Positions 22,400 through 32,779 of a stretch of DNA of 64,000 nt are shown here, piece after piece. A program made the translations under genes and the position numbers. This stretch comes from Bufo bufo. Taxonomy: Eukaryota; Chordata; Amphibia; Anura; Bufonidae. The notes below the pieces were generated by a model that saw only the letters and a program-made list of their open reading frames with translations, was not told the DNA's origin and made no database searches. How positions within the stretch are numbered: position 1 is the first letter of the stretch; every line of letters starts with the position of its first letter. The stretch spans positions 510,243,565 to 510,307,564 of the forward strand of contig NC_053390.1 in the NCBI RefSeq assembly GCF_905171765.1, in the 5' to 3' direction.

Positions 22400-23148
22400 A
22401 GGATAACTGTCATTTTTTTTTTATTTTTGGAGTATTGGATTGTGGTGATTTAATATTACCTTGGTGGCCCTATTTCAACTTTTCACTGTGTATTCAATTA
22501 CCCCTTAATTCCACATTTTTGTTCCCTGTACTGCCTACTTTTACCTGTGCTTAAAATAGGGTTGCTAGGCATGGTCCGTCTATCTGTTGAAGGACGGAGG
22601 ACGCAGAAGCAGGCTGCGTGCAAGGTCACATTACTGACAGCCAGGGACTGTAAGTAAATGATTAAAGCCAGGTCCTCCCCAGCAGCTGATAACAGTGCCT
22701 GGGCTGTGTGCACTTCTCCCTGTCCCTGCGCTTGGCAGACGCTCCCTCACTCAGCAGAGCTGGACAATGCAGAGTTGGAGCAGCGCAGACCAGGGAAGGG
22801 AGATCTGCCGTCTGCTCAGTGTATAAATGAAAGCAACATGTGGTAAGAGGACCCCTTTGTGCTGCAGGAGATTAACCCTTTAGGGGGGAGGGCTGTGGTT
22901 ACTGACACTTTTGGGGGCTATTGTTACTGGCTAGTGAGGGCAGGCGGGATTAGCCTCAGGGTGAGGGCAGTGGCGGACATCTTAACTGAATAGTGAAATT
23001 GCAGTTTTATGCAGACTGGTTGCTAAGGGCTGAATCGTATTAAATATGGGGGTAAGTCAGTCTAATAGTAACTGATTCTGGAATATCATGTTATTAGTAA
23101 CTACATATATGAAAATTGAAATTAAGGTCTAAATGTGACAGTTATCCT
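22400..23148. mobile_element. TTAA-targeting MITE (749 bp, Kolobok or piggyBac type)
   Basis: Perfect 13 bp inverted ends AGGATAACTGTCA are flanked by TTAA at 22396-22399 and 23149-23152. TTAA duplication is used by both Kolobok and piggyBac transposases, so the superfamily is unresolved. The interior is non-coding. Confidence 0.78.
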
Positions 23149-23286
23149 TTAACCTATGATGTAATTTCCCCTTCCTGTTTTATCATGTATATAAGATCCT
23201 GATGATTGTTGTTGTAACTGTGTTATGGCCTGAGGAAAGCACTAGCCCAATGCCAAAATGCATATCCTGCACAGGTGAGCATTTAA

Positions 23287-23640
23287 AGGGAGTCTGTCAC
23301 CTCCAAAATCAACGTAACATACTGCCATGTAGGGTAGGTGCTCAAAACATAACCTTAAAGGGGGTTTGTCCCTTCAGCGTATAATATTTATTATGTAGAG
23401 AAAGTTAATACAAGGCACTTACTAATGTATTGTTATTATCCATATTGTCTCCTTTGCTGGCTGGATTCATTTTTCCATCAAATTATACACTTGCTGAAGT
23501 GACACAGCCCCTTTAACTTCCTTGTAAAAAATCGAGTTCTCTAATCCAGAAAAATGCTTTTTATTTTTATGCAAATAAGACTTTTGGTGCATTATGGCAG
23601 GGCCACTCGGTTCAGGCTGTGAAATCTCAGGGAATGTCAA
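23287..23640. mobile_element. TTAA-type MITE interrupted by a second TTAA MITE
   Basis: TTAAAGGGAGTCTGTCACC at 23283 looks like a TTAA-MITE left end. Its body is interrupted at 23355 and appears to resume at 23517 (CTTCCTTGTAAAAAATCG). The right end could not be placed, so the end coordinate is approximate. Confidence 0.5.
23359..23512. mobile_element. Complete 154 bp TTAA MITE
   Basis: TTAA at 23355-23358 and 23513-23516 flank inverted ends (AGGGGGTTTGTCCCTTCAGC versus AGGGGCTGTGTCACTTCAGC). The core AGAGAAAGTTAATACA...CTTACTAATGTAT is shared with copies near 21290 and 27770. This copy defines the family's ends. Confidence 0.75.
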
Positions 23641-24201
23641 TCAAACAAGAGCGATGGTGAACTAACTAAAACAACTTGTCCAAAGTATATAGAATATTTT
23701 TTGTCTTTCTCCTCTAGATTCCACATGCTACTGAATCATCCTGCTGTCCCTCTTCCTCTGCTAGGATTACCCCTTCCCCATTATGTGAAGGAGCCCCTTC
23801 TTCTGTTCTGTCTCTATTTAACCTTTTTTTTTTTATAGGGATGGCAAGCCTGGTGATATTCCCCAACGGATAGTGTAACAAATGTGTATAGTGGAAGAGG
23901 TGTATATCTCACCCATTATGCTCAGCTGGATGAGGTAAAACTGAATCCAGAAAGCCATGGTGTCTCAGCAAAGCATAGGTTGTTTAACTTGAGTAAGCTA
24001 ATGTGAAACTTGTGTTGGAGTGTCCTGTGGAGGAGCTTTCTTCTGGGTCTGTATATTGCGCAATATTTAGTTAGTGTGGATGTACCACATTGTGGTCTTA
24101 TCTGCTTATACTTGCCTTTTATATCCCGCAATACTTGCTATGTGAACACGGTCCTGCACCTCCATCTGGTTTTGGATATCGATACCATGTGTATGTCCTC
24201 A
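23641..24201. other. Unannotated stretch
   Basis: No gene or element is supported. Just upstream, at 23224-23260, a CTGAGGA...AAAATGCAT arrangement resembles a decayed hammerhead-like Penelope terminus. Confidence 0.3.
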
Positions 24202-24422
24202 GGCAGCACGGTGGATCAGTGGTCCTAGGTTCGAATCTGACCAAGGACAATATCTGCATACAGTTTGCATGTTCTCCCCGTGTTTGCTTGGGTTTCCTCC
24301 AGGTAGTCCGGATTCCTCCCACACTCCAAAGACATACTGAACTTAGATTATGAGCCCCATTGGGGACAGCCTGATGCTAATGTCTGTACAGCACAGCTGA
24401 ATATATAAGTGCGGAAAATAAA
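24202..24422 (+). mobile_element. tRNA-headed SINE
   Basis: This copy starts AGGCAGCACGGTGGATCAG and has a short deletion in the tRNA-like head. The B box GGTTCGAATCT is at 24228-24238. The body TTTGCATGTTCTCCCCGTG is followed by the tail GATGCTAATGTCTGTACAGC and an A-rich end. It is in opposite orientation to the 8.1-8.4 kb copy. Confidence 0.82.
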
Positions 24423-25039
24423 AAAACTAAACTATATGTTATTCAATAGAGATGCATTTTCTTAATGAATTCTGGAAGCACTGTGCCAATTTTTAGTTAT
24501 TCAGTGTTTGGATTCTAATGGAGTGGCATGTAGGTTTGGCAGTAGGATATGCCACTACCTCCCCCAATCCAGTACGTCACTTTCCCCAGCATCAGGCAAT
24601 ACCAAGTGTTTCTTCTGGGATCATTAGTGGGGAATAAATAAAGGCATGAAAGCCTCATTCGGTGTCAGCAGGGCCAGCGTTAGGGGGTGTGGGGGGGGGG
24701 GGGCGGCAAACTAAGCAATTGCCCAGGGCCCCCATTGTCTAAGGGTCCCCCTGCTGAATGTCCGAGAAAGCAAACGGAAGCAAACAAAAGCTGCACTTTA
24801 CAATGCAGTGTACGATCTCCTCCCTCACATATAAGAGAAATCATTACCCTGGTGCTGACAGGACCTGCAATAATGTCAGATGCAGGAGGCGGAGCTCAGC
24901 AGAGAAGAGGGGATGAAGGACCTGCGATGACCTCACCATCATGTGACCAGAACAGGAGGCGGAGCTCAGCAGTGCAGTAATGTAATGAAGAAGACCAGCC
25001 GTGTATGTGAAGAAGTATAAATTCCATGTAAGTGCCAGG
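24423..25039. other. Unannotated stretch with GC-rich direct repeat
   Basis: No gene. A run of G at 24688-24701 is followed by low-complexity sequence. The phrase ACAGGAGGCGGAGCTCAGCA recurs around 24884 and 24952. Confidence 0.4.
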
Positions 25040-25510
25040 GAAATGCTGGGAGTGGTAGTCCTGTCATCTTATACCTCCAGTTATGTAATATCAGAGTACA
25101 TTACAAGAGGAGGTATGAGGAGAGGACTACAACTCCCAGCATGTCCAGTTTGTTATGTAATATCAGAGTACATTACAAGAGGAGAGGACTACAACTCTCA
25201 GTATGTATAGGCCATTATTATATAATATCAGGGTACATTACAACACCCTGGATATGCTGGAAGTTGTATACCTCCTCTTATAATGTACTCTGATATTACA
25301 TAATAACTGCTTGGATATGCTGGGAGTTGTAGTCTTCTCTTATACCTCCTCTTGTAATGTACTCTGATATTACATAATAGCTTGGCCATGCTGGGAGTTA
25401 TAGTCCCATCTTCTTATACGTACCCCTGTAATATGCTCTGATATTAAATAATAATGGCTTAGACATGCTGGGAGTTATAGTCCTCTCCTGTTATACCTCC
25501 TGCAGTAATG
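25040..25510. repeat. Array of inverted/direct copies of an ACTACAACTCCCAG-containing unit
   Basis: Six or seven units alternate the motif ACTACAACTCCCAGCATG (or its complement) with the block TAATATCAGAGTACATTACA (or its complement). The first units are in one orientation (25125, 25187) and the later ones in the other (25247, 25319, 25389, 25465). It is non-coding, with a spacing of roughly 70-75 bp. Confidence 0.75.
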
Positions 25511-25969
25511 TGCTCTGAATTAGAGTTGGGACAATGGATAGGGGAGGGTAGTCATCCACCTAGGGCACCACTTCCCCAATAAAGGGGGGCGCACTCATGG
25601 CCGTCCAACTTCACAAGCCTCAGGCCGCTAGGTCTCAAGCCTGTGAGGCATTAGAACAGAGCCAGAAGCCACAATGACATCACTGCAACCTCCTGCTCTG
25701 GGTCTCACATGACGTCATCACGTGAGACCCGGAGCAGGAATGGTGATGTCATTGGGACCGCATGCATCAGGATGCAGCAACACAAGCTACAGATAAAACT
25801 ATGGTCTGCATCACAGACAGGGGGAACGGGGGCAGGTGTTTTTTTATTTTATTTTATACCAAATGTCCACACTGCTGGGGGCACCAGGGATGGGGGAAAG
25901 GAGATCATTATATATACTTGGCACTACTGGGGAGGAATGGAGGAGCATTATATACTTGCACTATGGGGG

Positions 25970-25976
<7 letters not shown>

Positions 25977-26006
<30 letters not shown>
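25977..26006. repeat. (TA)n microsatellite, left flank of Tc1 relic
   Basis: About 15 TA units lead directly into the Tc1-type terminus CAGTCTTGTGAAAAA. A matching (TA)n tract follows the element at 26632-26659. Confidence 0.85.
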
Positions 26007-26009
<3 letters not shown>

Positions 26010-26628
26010 TCTTGTGAAAAAATTAGGACACCCTTTGAAAGCATGTGGTTTTTTGTAACATTTTTAATAAATGGTTATTTCATCTCCGTTTCAACAATAC
26101 AGAGAGATTAAAGTAATCCGACTAAACAAAGAAAACTGAAGAAAAGTCTTTTCAAGATCTTCTGTAACTGTTGAAGACTGGAAAAATGTTGCCTGGTCTG
26201 ATGAGTCTCGATTTCTGTTGAGACAGTCAAATGGTAGAGTCCGAATTTGGTGTAAACAGAATGAGAACATGTATCCATCCTCTGATGGCTACTTCCAGCA
26301 GGATAATGCACCATGTCACAATCATTTCAAATTGGTTTCTTGAACATGACAATGAGTTCACTGTACTAAAATTGCCCCCACAGTCACCAGATCTCAACCC
26401 AATAGAGCATCTTTGGGATGTGGTGGAACAGGAGCTTCATGCCCTGGATGTGCATCCCTCAAATCTCCATCAACTGCAAGATGCTATCCTATCAATATGG
26501 GCCAACATTTCTAAAGAATGCTATCAGCACCTTGTTGAATCAATGCCACGTAGAATTAAGGCAGTTCTGAAGGCAAAAGGGGGTCCAACACTGTATTAGT
26601 ATGGTGTTCCTAATAATTCTTTAGGTGA

Positions 26629-26631
<3 letters not shown>
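26007..26631 (+). mobile_element. Tc1-like element, internally deleted, possible hybrid ends
   Basis: The element sits between two TA tracts. The left terminus CAGTCTTGTGAAAAAATTAG and the minus reading of the right terminus CACTCACCTAAAGAATTATT match only in part, so the ends may come from two related families or have diverged unequally. The transposase relic lies between. Confidence 0.65.
26170..26599 (+). pseudogene. Tc1 transposase fragment (catalytic region, deleted)
   Basis: The plus strand reads WKNVAWSDESRFLL (first catalytic Asp) and GRVRIWCKQNENM. After an internal deletion it continues YFQQDNAPCH (second catalytic Asp), LPPQSPDLNPIEHLWD (third acidic position, Glu) and a C-terminal tail ending KAVLKAKGG. 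There is a stop between the second and third blocks. All three catalytic acidic residues are visible, but the DNA-binding N terminus is gone. Confidence 0.8.

Positions 26632-26659
<28 letters not shown>
26632..26659. repeat. (TA)n microsatellite, right flank of Tc1 relic
   Basis: About 14 TA units mirror the tract at 25977-26006. Together they suggest insertion into, or expansion of, a TA-rich target. Confidence 0.85.
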
Positions 26660-26660
<1 letters not shown>

Positions 26661-27726
26661 GCACTATGGGGGGAAGCATTATATATTGGAACTAGTGGGG
26701 GGCACTACAGGGGGACATTAGAGCCACTGGGAGCATTATGGTTATAATATTACTACTAGAGTACTGTAGGGGCGTTATTATTATTTGACGCAATATTGAG
26801 GGCATTGCTACTGATGGGGGCTACCTTGGGGAGTATTATCGCTATTGGGGGCACCATTACTAATAAGGGCAGTCTGGGTGTATAGTATAGTGTTTGTGGA
26901 CATTGGCAGGGAGCAGAACTGGCACAGTATTGGTGGTAGCTTCAAGAGGTTCTCCGGGTTTTTTCATATTGATGACCTATCCTTAGGATAGGTCATCAAT
27001 ATTAGATCGGTGGATTCTGACACCCGGCACTCCCGACGATCAGCAGTTTGAGGAGACAGCGTGCGCTGTGCGCACATGCCATCTCCCTCCTCTCTACCTG
27101 CTCTGCTGCTGTATGTCTATGGGACAGCAGCAGTGAACAGCACGCACCATCTCTTCAAACAGCTGATCGGCTGTGGTGTTGGACTGTGTTTTTAGCACAT
27201 TATTACAAAATGTGGGCCCCCCTTTTTGATTTTGCCCAGGGCCACATTTGGTCTAAAACTGGCCCTGAGTGTCAGAGCATGGTGGCTGTTTGAGCATGTG
27301 GCTGTGCAAAGCCTGATCCCCCCTACTGAAATCATAGGTGAGAAAGAAGTTCTCCGTATAGTTACAGGTGTTTATTTGTTGTATTTTTGGGGTAACGCTT
27401 TATGTTCTGTGTTACTTTAATGAAAATAACTGTAAACTTGGATTCTCTGTATTGTGTTGTGCTGTTTGAAAAATAAAGCACCATTTGGACTTTTAACTCC
27501 CGAAGTCAGAGAGTCTGACACTAATGCTGTAAGTAAACAAACCTCCAAGGCAGCTCTTCAAAATAGGTTAGTTCTTTATTGTGCTAAATGCACCATTTCA
27601 GCTCTGTGTGAGCCTGTCTAAAGCATATCATGAGTGTGATACCAGCAAAGTTTAAATACATGACCAGGTGATTAAGCATAATTACAAACAAATATGCGTG
27701 ATAAAATTAATCAATGTGCAACATCA
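26660..27726. other. Unannotated stretch with GGGGGCATTAT-type minisatellite and palindrome
   Basis: 26660-26900 consists of loose repeats of GCACTA/CATTAT with G runs, continuing a pattern seen before the Tc1 insertion at 25915-25975. A palindrome ATATTGATGACCTATCC / complement at 26966-27002 matches 10299-10337. No gene. Confidence 0.5.
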
Positions 27727-27889
27727 TCAGTAGTTGTCTCACTTCAGCAAGTGGCATTTATTATGTAGAGAAAGTTAATACAAGCCACTTACTAATGTAT
27801 AGTATTATCCATATTGCCTCCTTTGCTAGCTAGACTCATTTTTCCATCACATTATACACTTCTCATTTCCATGGTTACGATCACCTTGC
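27727..27889. mobile_element. TTAA-family MITE copy, partial
   Basis: The core AGAGAAAGTTAATACAAG...CTTACTAATGTAT and CCTCCTTTGCT match the complete copy at 23359-23512. The right side is cut by the Gypsy LTR at 27890. Confidence 0.6.
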
Positions 27890-28487
27890 TGTCACGGATG
27901 AGGTAAAGGAGTACACCACACCGGGGGGTGGGGGGCTAGAGTGAAAAGCCACTAAGCCTCAACACTAGGGAAGGGAAAGGGTCACCACCAAAAGAACCCT
28001 ACTCCTGGCCCTGACTCCTAACCGTATGGGCACCCTTGAAGGTAGAAATGCCCATACACAGGAACCTGGAAGCCCTGGAGGCCCTGAGGAGCCCTAAGGA
28101 TAATGGCAGGCCTGAGGCAACCCGTTCCTTCCAAGATGAAGGAAGAAGCGTCTCCCTGAGGCCTAGTGACAACAGCCAAGGGGAAAAGACAAAATAAAAC
28201 AAGCGAGACACTTAGCTTCTGTTGTAGAAGAAGGAGAAGGAAACTCATGGAGAACCACACTCCAGCTCTTTCCAAAACAAAATGAAGCAATCTACCACAT
28301 AGTTAGAAGGGTGGGGTCAGACTATAAAGGGTAGAAGTGATGACCACAGAGCAACAGCTGAGACAAGGGAAGTGGTCATTAACCCTATCAACACTGAATC
28401 AAGAGAAATAAAGGAGGCTGTTAGATTCCTCCACGCTTAGCCAGTCTCCTTGATCTCCTGACATCAGTCACCTGAGGGACCGTGACA
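27890..28487 (-). mobile_element. 3' LTR of a Gypsy retrotransposon (minus strand)
   Basis: On the minus strand the block begins TGTCACGGTCCCTCAGG and ends CTCATCCGTGACA, the usual TG...CA ends. It lies directly downstream of the integrase-chromodomain remnant and is preceded by a purine tract (minus reading GTAGAAGGGGGG), the priming site for plus-strand synthesis. Solo LTRs with similar TGTCACG ends occur elsewhere in the window. Confidence 0.82.
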
Positions 28488-28499
28488 GTACCCCCCTTC

Positions 28500-29405
28500 T
28501 ACGGGTGACCTCCGGGTAACCAGGACCGACCTTATCAGGATGGGCTCTGTGAAAGGCCTTCACCAGACGACTCGCATTAACATCGGCCGCTGGAATCCAC
28601 ATCCTCTCCTCTCGTCCGTAACCCTTCCAGTGGACAAGACACTAGAGGGATCTACGAAGAACTTGGGAGTCCATAATCCTGCTGATTTGAAATTCTAAAT
28701 TACCGTCCACCATGACAGGAGCGGGAGGCAAGGAGGATGGCTCAACAGGTTCGACACATTTCTTCAACAAAGACTTATGAAATACCTTATGAATTTTCAA
28801 AGCCTGAGGAAGTTCAAGACGGAAGGCTACAGGGTTAACAATGGCAGTGATCTTATATGGACTAATAAATCTTGGGCTCAACTTCCAAGAAGGTTCCTTA
28901 AGCTTAATGTTTCTTGTGGACAGCCACACAGAATCACCCCCTCTCTGGTCCGGGCCATTCATACGTCTCCTGTCAGCCACTCTCTTATACCTGTTGCCCA
29001 TCTTTTTTAAGTTATTTTGAATTTTTTCCGCCAAATTGAAGACAAAGAAGAGTCAAATAATCGTTCCTCCTCAGGAATACCGGTAGTTTGAGAACCAGAA
29101 AATGTGCCACACTGGGGATGGAATCCATATGCCCCCAAAAACGGCGACTTATCAGTGGACTCCTGTCTACGGTTATTAATGGCAAACTCAGCTAACGACA
29201 AGAATGAAGACCATTCCTCCTGATTCTCTGAAACAAAACATCTTAAGTAAGTCTCCAGATTCTGATTGGTGCTCTCTGTCTGTCCATTCGACTGAGGATG
29301 AAAAGCAGAAGAAAAGTACAATTGTACCCCCAGTCGAGTACAGAATGCTTTCCAGAATCTGGAAACAAACTGAGTCCCCCAATCAGACATCAGAGGGAAT
29401 GCCAT
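28500..29405 (-). pseudogene. Gypsy (chromovirus-like) integrase core, C-terminal domain and chromodomain
   Basis: Minus-strand frames encode the end of a Ty3/Gypsy polyprotein. The integrase core shows SDWGTQFVSRFWKAF (second catalytic Asp), FHPQSNGQTESTNQNLE (catalytic Glu) and LAEFAINNR. A frameshift near 29020 at an A-run moves to the C-terminal domain (DSVWLSTRNIKLK, SPRFISPYKITAIVNP, FHKSLLKKCVEP). A TAG at 28642-28644 then precedes a chromodomain reading LVHWKGYG and MWIPAADV. Chromodomains direct integration to marked chromatin. The first catalytic Asp, RNase H and RT are missing because the element is truncated near 29410. Inactive. Confidence 0.88.
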
Positions 29406-29552
29406 GTATTTTTACGATTGTAGAGGGAAGTCAGGCGTATGTATGGCTATATATATGTATCTGCTCCTTCATGGATATATGTGTATATCTGTATATATAT
29501 TGGCCCCTTATATGGCCAATAGGGATATATATTCCCTGTATGGCCCTATATA

Positions 29553-30496
29553 CAGTACAGACCAAAAGTTTGGACACACCTTCTCATTCAAAGAGTTTTC
29601 TTTATTTTCATGACTATGAAAATTGTAGATTCACACTGAAGGCATCAAAACTATGAATTAACACATGTGGAATTATATACTGTACATAACAAACAAGTGT
29701 GAAACAACTGAAAATATGTCATATTCTAGGTTCTTCAAAGTAGCCACCTTTTGCTTTGATTATTGCTTTGCACACTCTTGGCATTCTCTTGATGAGCTTC
29801 AAGAGGTAGTCCCCTGAAATGGTTTTCACTTCACAGGTGTGCCCTGTTAGGTTTAATAAGTGGGATTTCTTGCCTTATAAATGGGGTTGGGACCAACAGT
29901 GGCGTTGAGGAGAAGTCAGGTGGATACACAGCTGATAGTCCTACTGAATAGACTGTTAGAATTTGTATTATAGCAAGAAAAAAGCAGCTAAGTAAAGAAA
30001 AACTAATGGCCATCATTACTTTAAGAAATGCAGGTCAGTCAGTCAGCCGAAAAATTGGGAAAACTTTGAAAGTAAGGGCTATTTGACCATGAAGGAGAGT
30101 GATGGGGTGCTGCGCCAGATGACCTGGCCTCCACAGTCACCGGACCTGAACCCAATCGAGATGGTTTGGGGTGAGCTGGACCGCAGAGTGAAGGCAAAAG
30201 GGTCAACAAGTGCTAAGCATCTCTGGGAACTCCTTCAAGACTGTTGGAAGACCATTTCAGGGGACTACCTCTTGAAGCTCATCAAGAGAATGCCAAGAGT
30301 GTGCAAAGCAGTAATCAAAGCAAAAGGTGGCTACTTTGAAGAACCTAGAATATGACATATTTTCAGTTGTTTCACACTTGTTTGTTATGTATATAATTCC
30401 ACATGTGTTAATTCATAGTTTTGATGCCTTCATAGTCATGAAAATAAAGAAAACTCTTTGAATGAGAAGGTGTGTCTAAACTTTTGGTCTGTACTG
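29553..30496 (+). mobile_element. Tc1-type deletion derivative with ~245-270 bp terminal inverted repeats, copy 1
   Basis: The ends CAGTACAGACCAAAAG and its complement are flanked by TA (29551-29552 and 30497-30498). The left 270 bp is an inverted copy of the right end, including the last part of the transposase coding sequence. A second copy at 61669-62581 has the same internal deletion. The transcript would fold into a long hairpin. Confidence 0.88.
30080..30355 (+). pseudogene. Tc1 transposase C-terminal fragment, copy 1
   Basis: The frame reads LRQMTWPPQSPDLNPIEMVW (third acidic residue of the catalytic triad), WELLQDCWKTISGDYL and IKRMPRVCKAVIKAKGG. It is preceded at about 29960-30090 by a separate N-terminal remnant (KKQLSKEKLMAIITLRN) whose start ATG has mutated. 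The join between them deletes the DNA-binding second half and most of the catalytic core. The 90-residue C-terminal peptide is identical to that of the copy at 62168-62440. Confidence 0.85.
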
Positions 30497-30572
30497 TATA
30501 TATCAATGAAAAACAGAGCAGCACTCAAATATGGTGAAAAAAAGAAAGCTGTTTATTCACCCAGTGGTGACG

Positions 30573-30607
30573 CGACGTTTCGGCTCCAACATGAAGCCTT
30601 TCTCAAG
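30573..30607 (-). other. Hammerhead-ribozyme-like Penelope terminus, degenerate
   Basis: On the minus strand CTTGAGAAAGGCTTC (30607-30594) is followed by GAGCCGAAACG (30586-30576). The short GGC/GCC helix and the conserved GAAA block fit stem II and core of hammerheads reported in Penelope-like elements. The CUGANGA box is altered to CTTGAGA, so cleavage is doubtful. Confidence 0.4.
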
Positions 30608-31739
30608 CAATGTAACAAAGCAAACTGAACATACTTATAGTGTGAGGAAGTGACATCATCAAACATAATTAGCATTAACCCATGCCTGTGCAGGTGATAA
30701 TTAACAAAATAATGATACATGTGTATACATTTGTAAATCGGGTGAACACAGTGCTTGGACATAAAATTGAACCGTGATACAATTGCATATCATAATACAT
30801 TATCTGAATAAATGCAAAATTCATGTGTATAAAGTGCACTTGTGCAATGACCCAGGAAACAATTGGTTAAAATAAGGAGCTATTACCACACGTTCATCAT
30901 GGGGAGTGGTCAGGTCACATGACTATGGGCACGGATACATGCATACAATCAAACACCTTACCAATACCCGATGTGACTCCATTGCCAAATTCAGCGTCTA
31001 AGCATCTCGGATGTGCGTGCGCCCGTTGAATGCGCCGGTCGTGTGCGATCAAGTGTGTATGCGCCAAGACCCGGACGCATTCGCGTCATCCGAAATACAC
31101 AGTACGCGCATGGCTAGATAATCACGTCACATCAGTGTCATCACAAAGCCTCGCGATAATTCGCAAGCGCCCAGTACTCCTGCACAATCCACCATATTGG
31201 AGAAGGTAAAGTCAGGTCAGGCGCATAAATAACCGCGTCATGACCTGTGCCAACCATTGACCAATGTACTGTGCATACACACCACAGACAACTCGTTACT
31301 TTTTGGTCTGCTGTGTCCAAATCTGAGCGCCGTCAGGCTCCACCAGTTGACACATATATAGGGGACATCACATGGGCAAGACCGTGGTAGCAGCTTCCCC
31401 ATATGTTGTCCATCCCATAGACCTCGTAACAATGAGGGATCTCCTCAACCCATCCATACTCAGGAGACTGTAATTCTGTAGCACTGTAGCAATGTATTGT
31501 TGACACTGGTGATAGACATATAGTGGAGTTCGGGGATTGTAGCTGGGATGACTGTGCAAGTCCATGCTCATTTCACGTAACCTTCGGCCATCCACCATGA
31601 TATAACTGTGTGAGTAAAAGAGAGAGAAAATGTACTTAATTAGTATCTGTATGTTTATATAAATAACAGAATAAAAATTACATTACTACCCATCACAGGA
31701 ATTGAGAATATAGTGAATCAAAAAATGGGTCAGGGCAAG

Positions 31740-32260
31740 CTATCGACCAAATACCTGTCCTAAATTGAGATCAACATTGAGGCCATGTGGTTTCATGGAG
31801 TTTAAAGTAAAAATCCAATGGATTTCTTTCTTTTTGAGAAGTGCAATTCTGTTACCACCCCTCCTCGGCATGGGTACATAATCCACAATCCAACACTTAA
31901 GATCCCTTTCCTTGTGTTTGAGATCCGTAAAGTGTTTAGAGACTGGAAGATCCAATCTTTTTTGTCTGATACTTAAGCGGTGGTTGTTCAGTCTAGACTT
32001 AAAGTCTGTAGATGTTTCCCCAACAAATAAAATATTGCAGGGACAGGACAGTACATATACCACATGATCAGAAATACATGTCAAATGAAAACAGATGGGA
32101 TAAGCAGCCCCCGTAGACGGATGGATAAATGAGGAGGCTTTGCACATGTATCTGCAATTGACGCAACCAAGACACGGAAAACATCCGCGTCCAGGACGTG
32201 TCAATGTAGATTGTCTGAGGACTTTTTTTGTCCCCACATCAGCCCGCACCAATTGGTCCC
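31740..32260 (-). pseudogene. Penelope-like GIY-YIG endonuclease domain
   Basis: The minus-strand frame encodes a zinc-binding linker (CFPCLGCVNCRYMC) and then a GIY-YIG nuclease module: VVYVLSCPCNILFVGETS is the GIY-YIG beta-hairpin, followed by FKSRLNNHRLSI (Arg helix), VSKHFTDLKH and KKKEIHWIFTLNSM (Glu helix). In Penelope-like elements this domain nicks the target to start reverse transcription. The domain is uninterrupted, but it is joined to the RT in a different frame. Confidence 0.85.
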
Positions 32261-32751
32261 TTGGACTTTCTGTAAGAGAACAATGGTGGGGAATCAAATT
32301 CAGGAACACCCCTGATGGAGCCAGCAAGAACAGGCCAGTGTCGTCTGATGATATGACTAATATCGACGCTGGCCTCAGTATACATAGACACAAATGGGAT
32401 CCTGGACACCCCACTCTTAATCGATGAGCCGGACAGGATTTTCTGCCTGTCCATCACCATCACTGTGTTACTGTGTTCTTCCAATAATTTATTAGGATAG
32501 CCACGTTTTTTAAACCTGTGTAGCATGTCATCCAACGTATGTCTGGAATCCAGATCATCAGAGACAATTCTCTTGGCTCGCACCATTTGCGAGTACGGAA
32601 GAGAACGTATCATTCTTTTAGGATGACAGCTGCTATACAGAAGAGTTGTATTTTTATCAGCTGGTTTGACATATAGTTGTGTACAGAAAGTGCCGTTTGA
32701 GAACAATACCTTGGTGTCTAAAAATTGCAATTCACTGGTGGAATGTACCAA
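32239..32751 (-). pseudogene. Penelope-like reverse transcriptase, C-terminal part
   Basis: The minus-strand frame contains ELQFLDTKVLFSNG, the FLD block after the RT palm of Penelope-like elements, then TQLYVKPADKNTTLLYSSCH and SLPYSQMVRAKRIVSDD. It runs into the linker before the nuclease, with a frameshift relative to the GIY-YIG frame in the region where both are open. The catalytic YADD region lies beyond the truncation near 32755. Confidence 0.82.
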
Positions 32752-32779
32752 GGTAAATTGTAAGGACGTATTTACACTG

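Larger units (their letters stand above)
30520..32751 (-). mobile_element. Penelope-like element, 5'-truncated
   Basis: The order on the minus strand is reverse transcriptase C-terminal part, GIY-YIG endonuclease, then about 1.2 kb of non-coding 3' sequence ending in a hammerhead-like terminus near 30570-30610. The RT fingers/palm are absent. CpG-rich non-coding sequence lies around 30990-31170. Confidence 0.82.
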
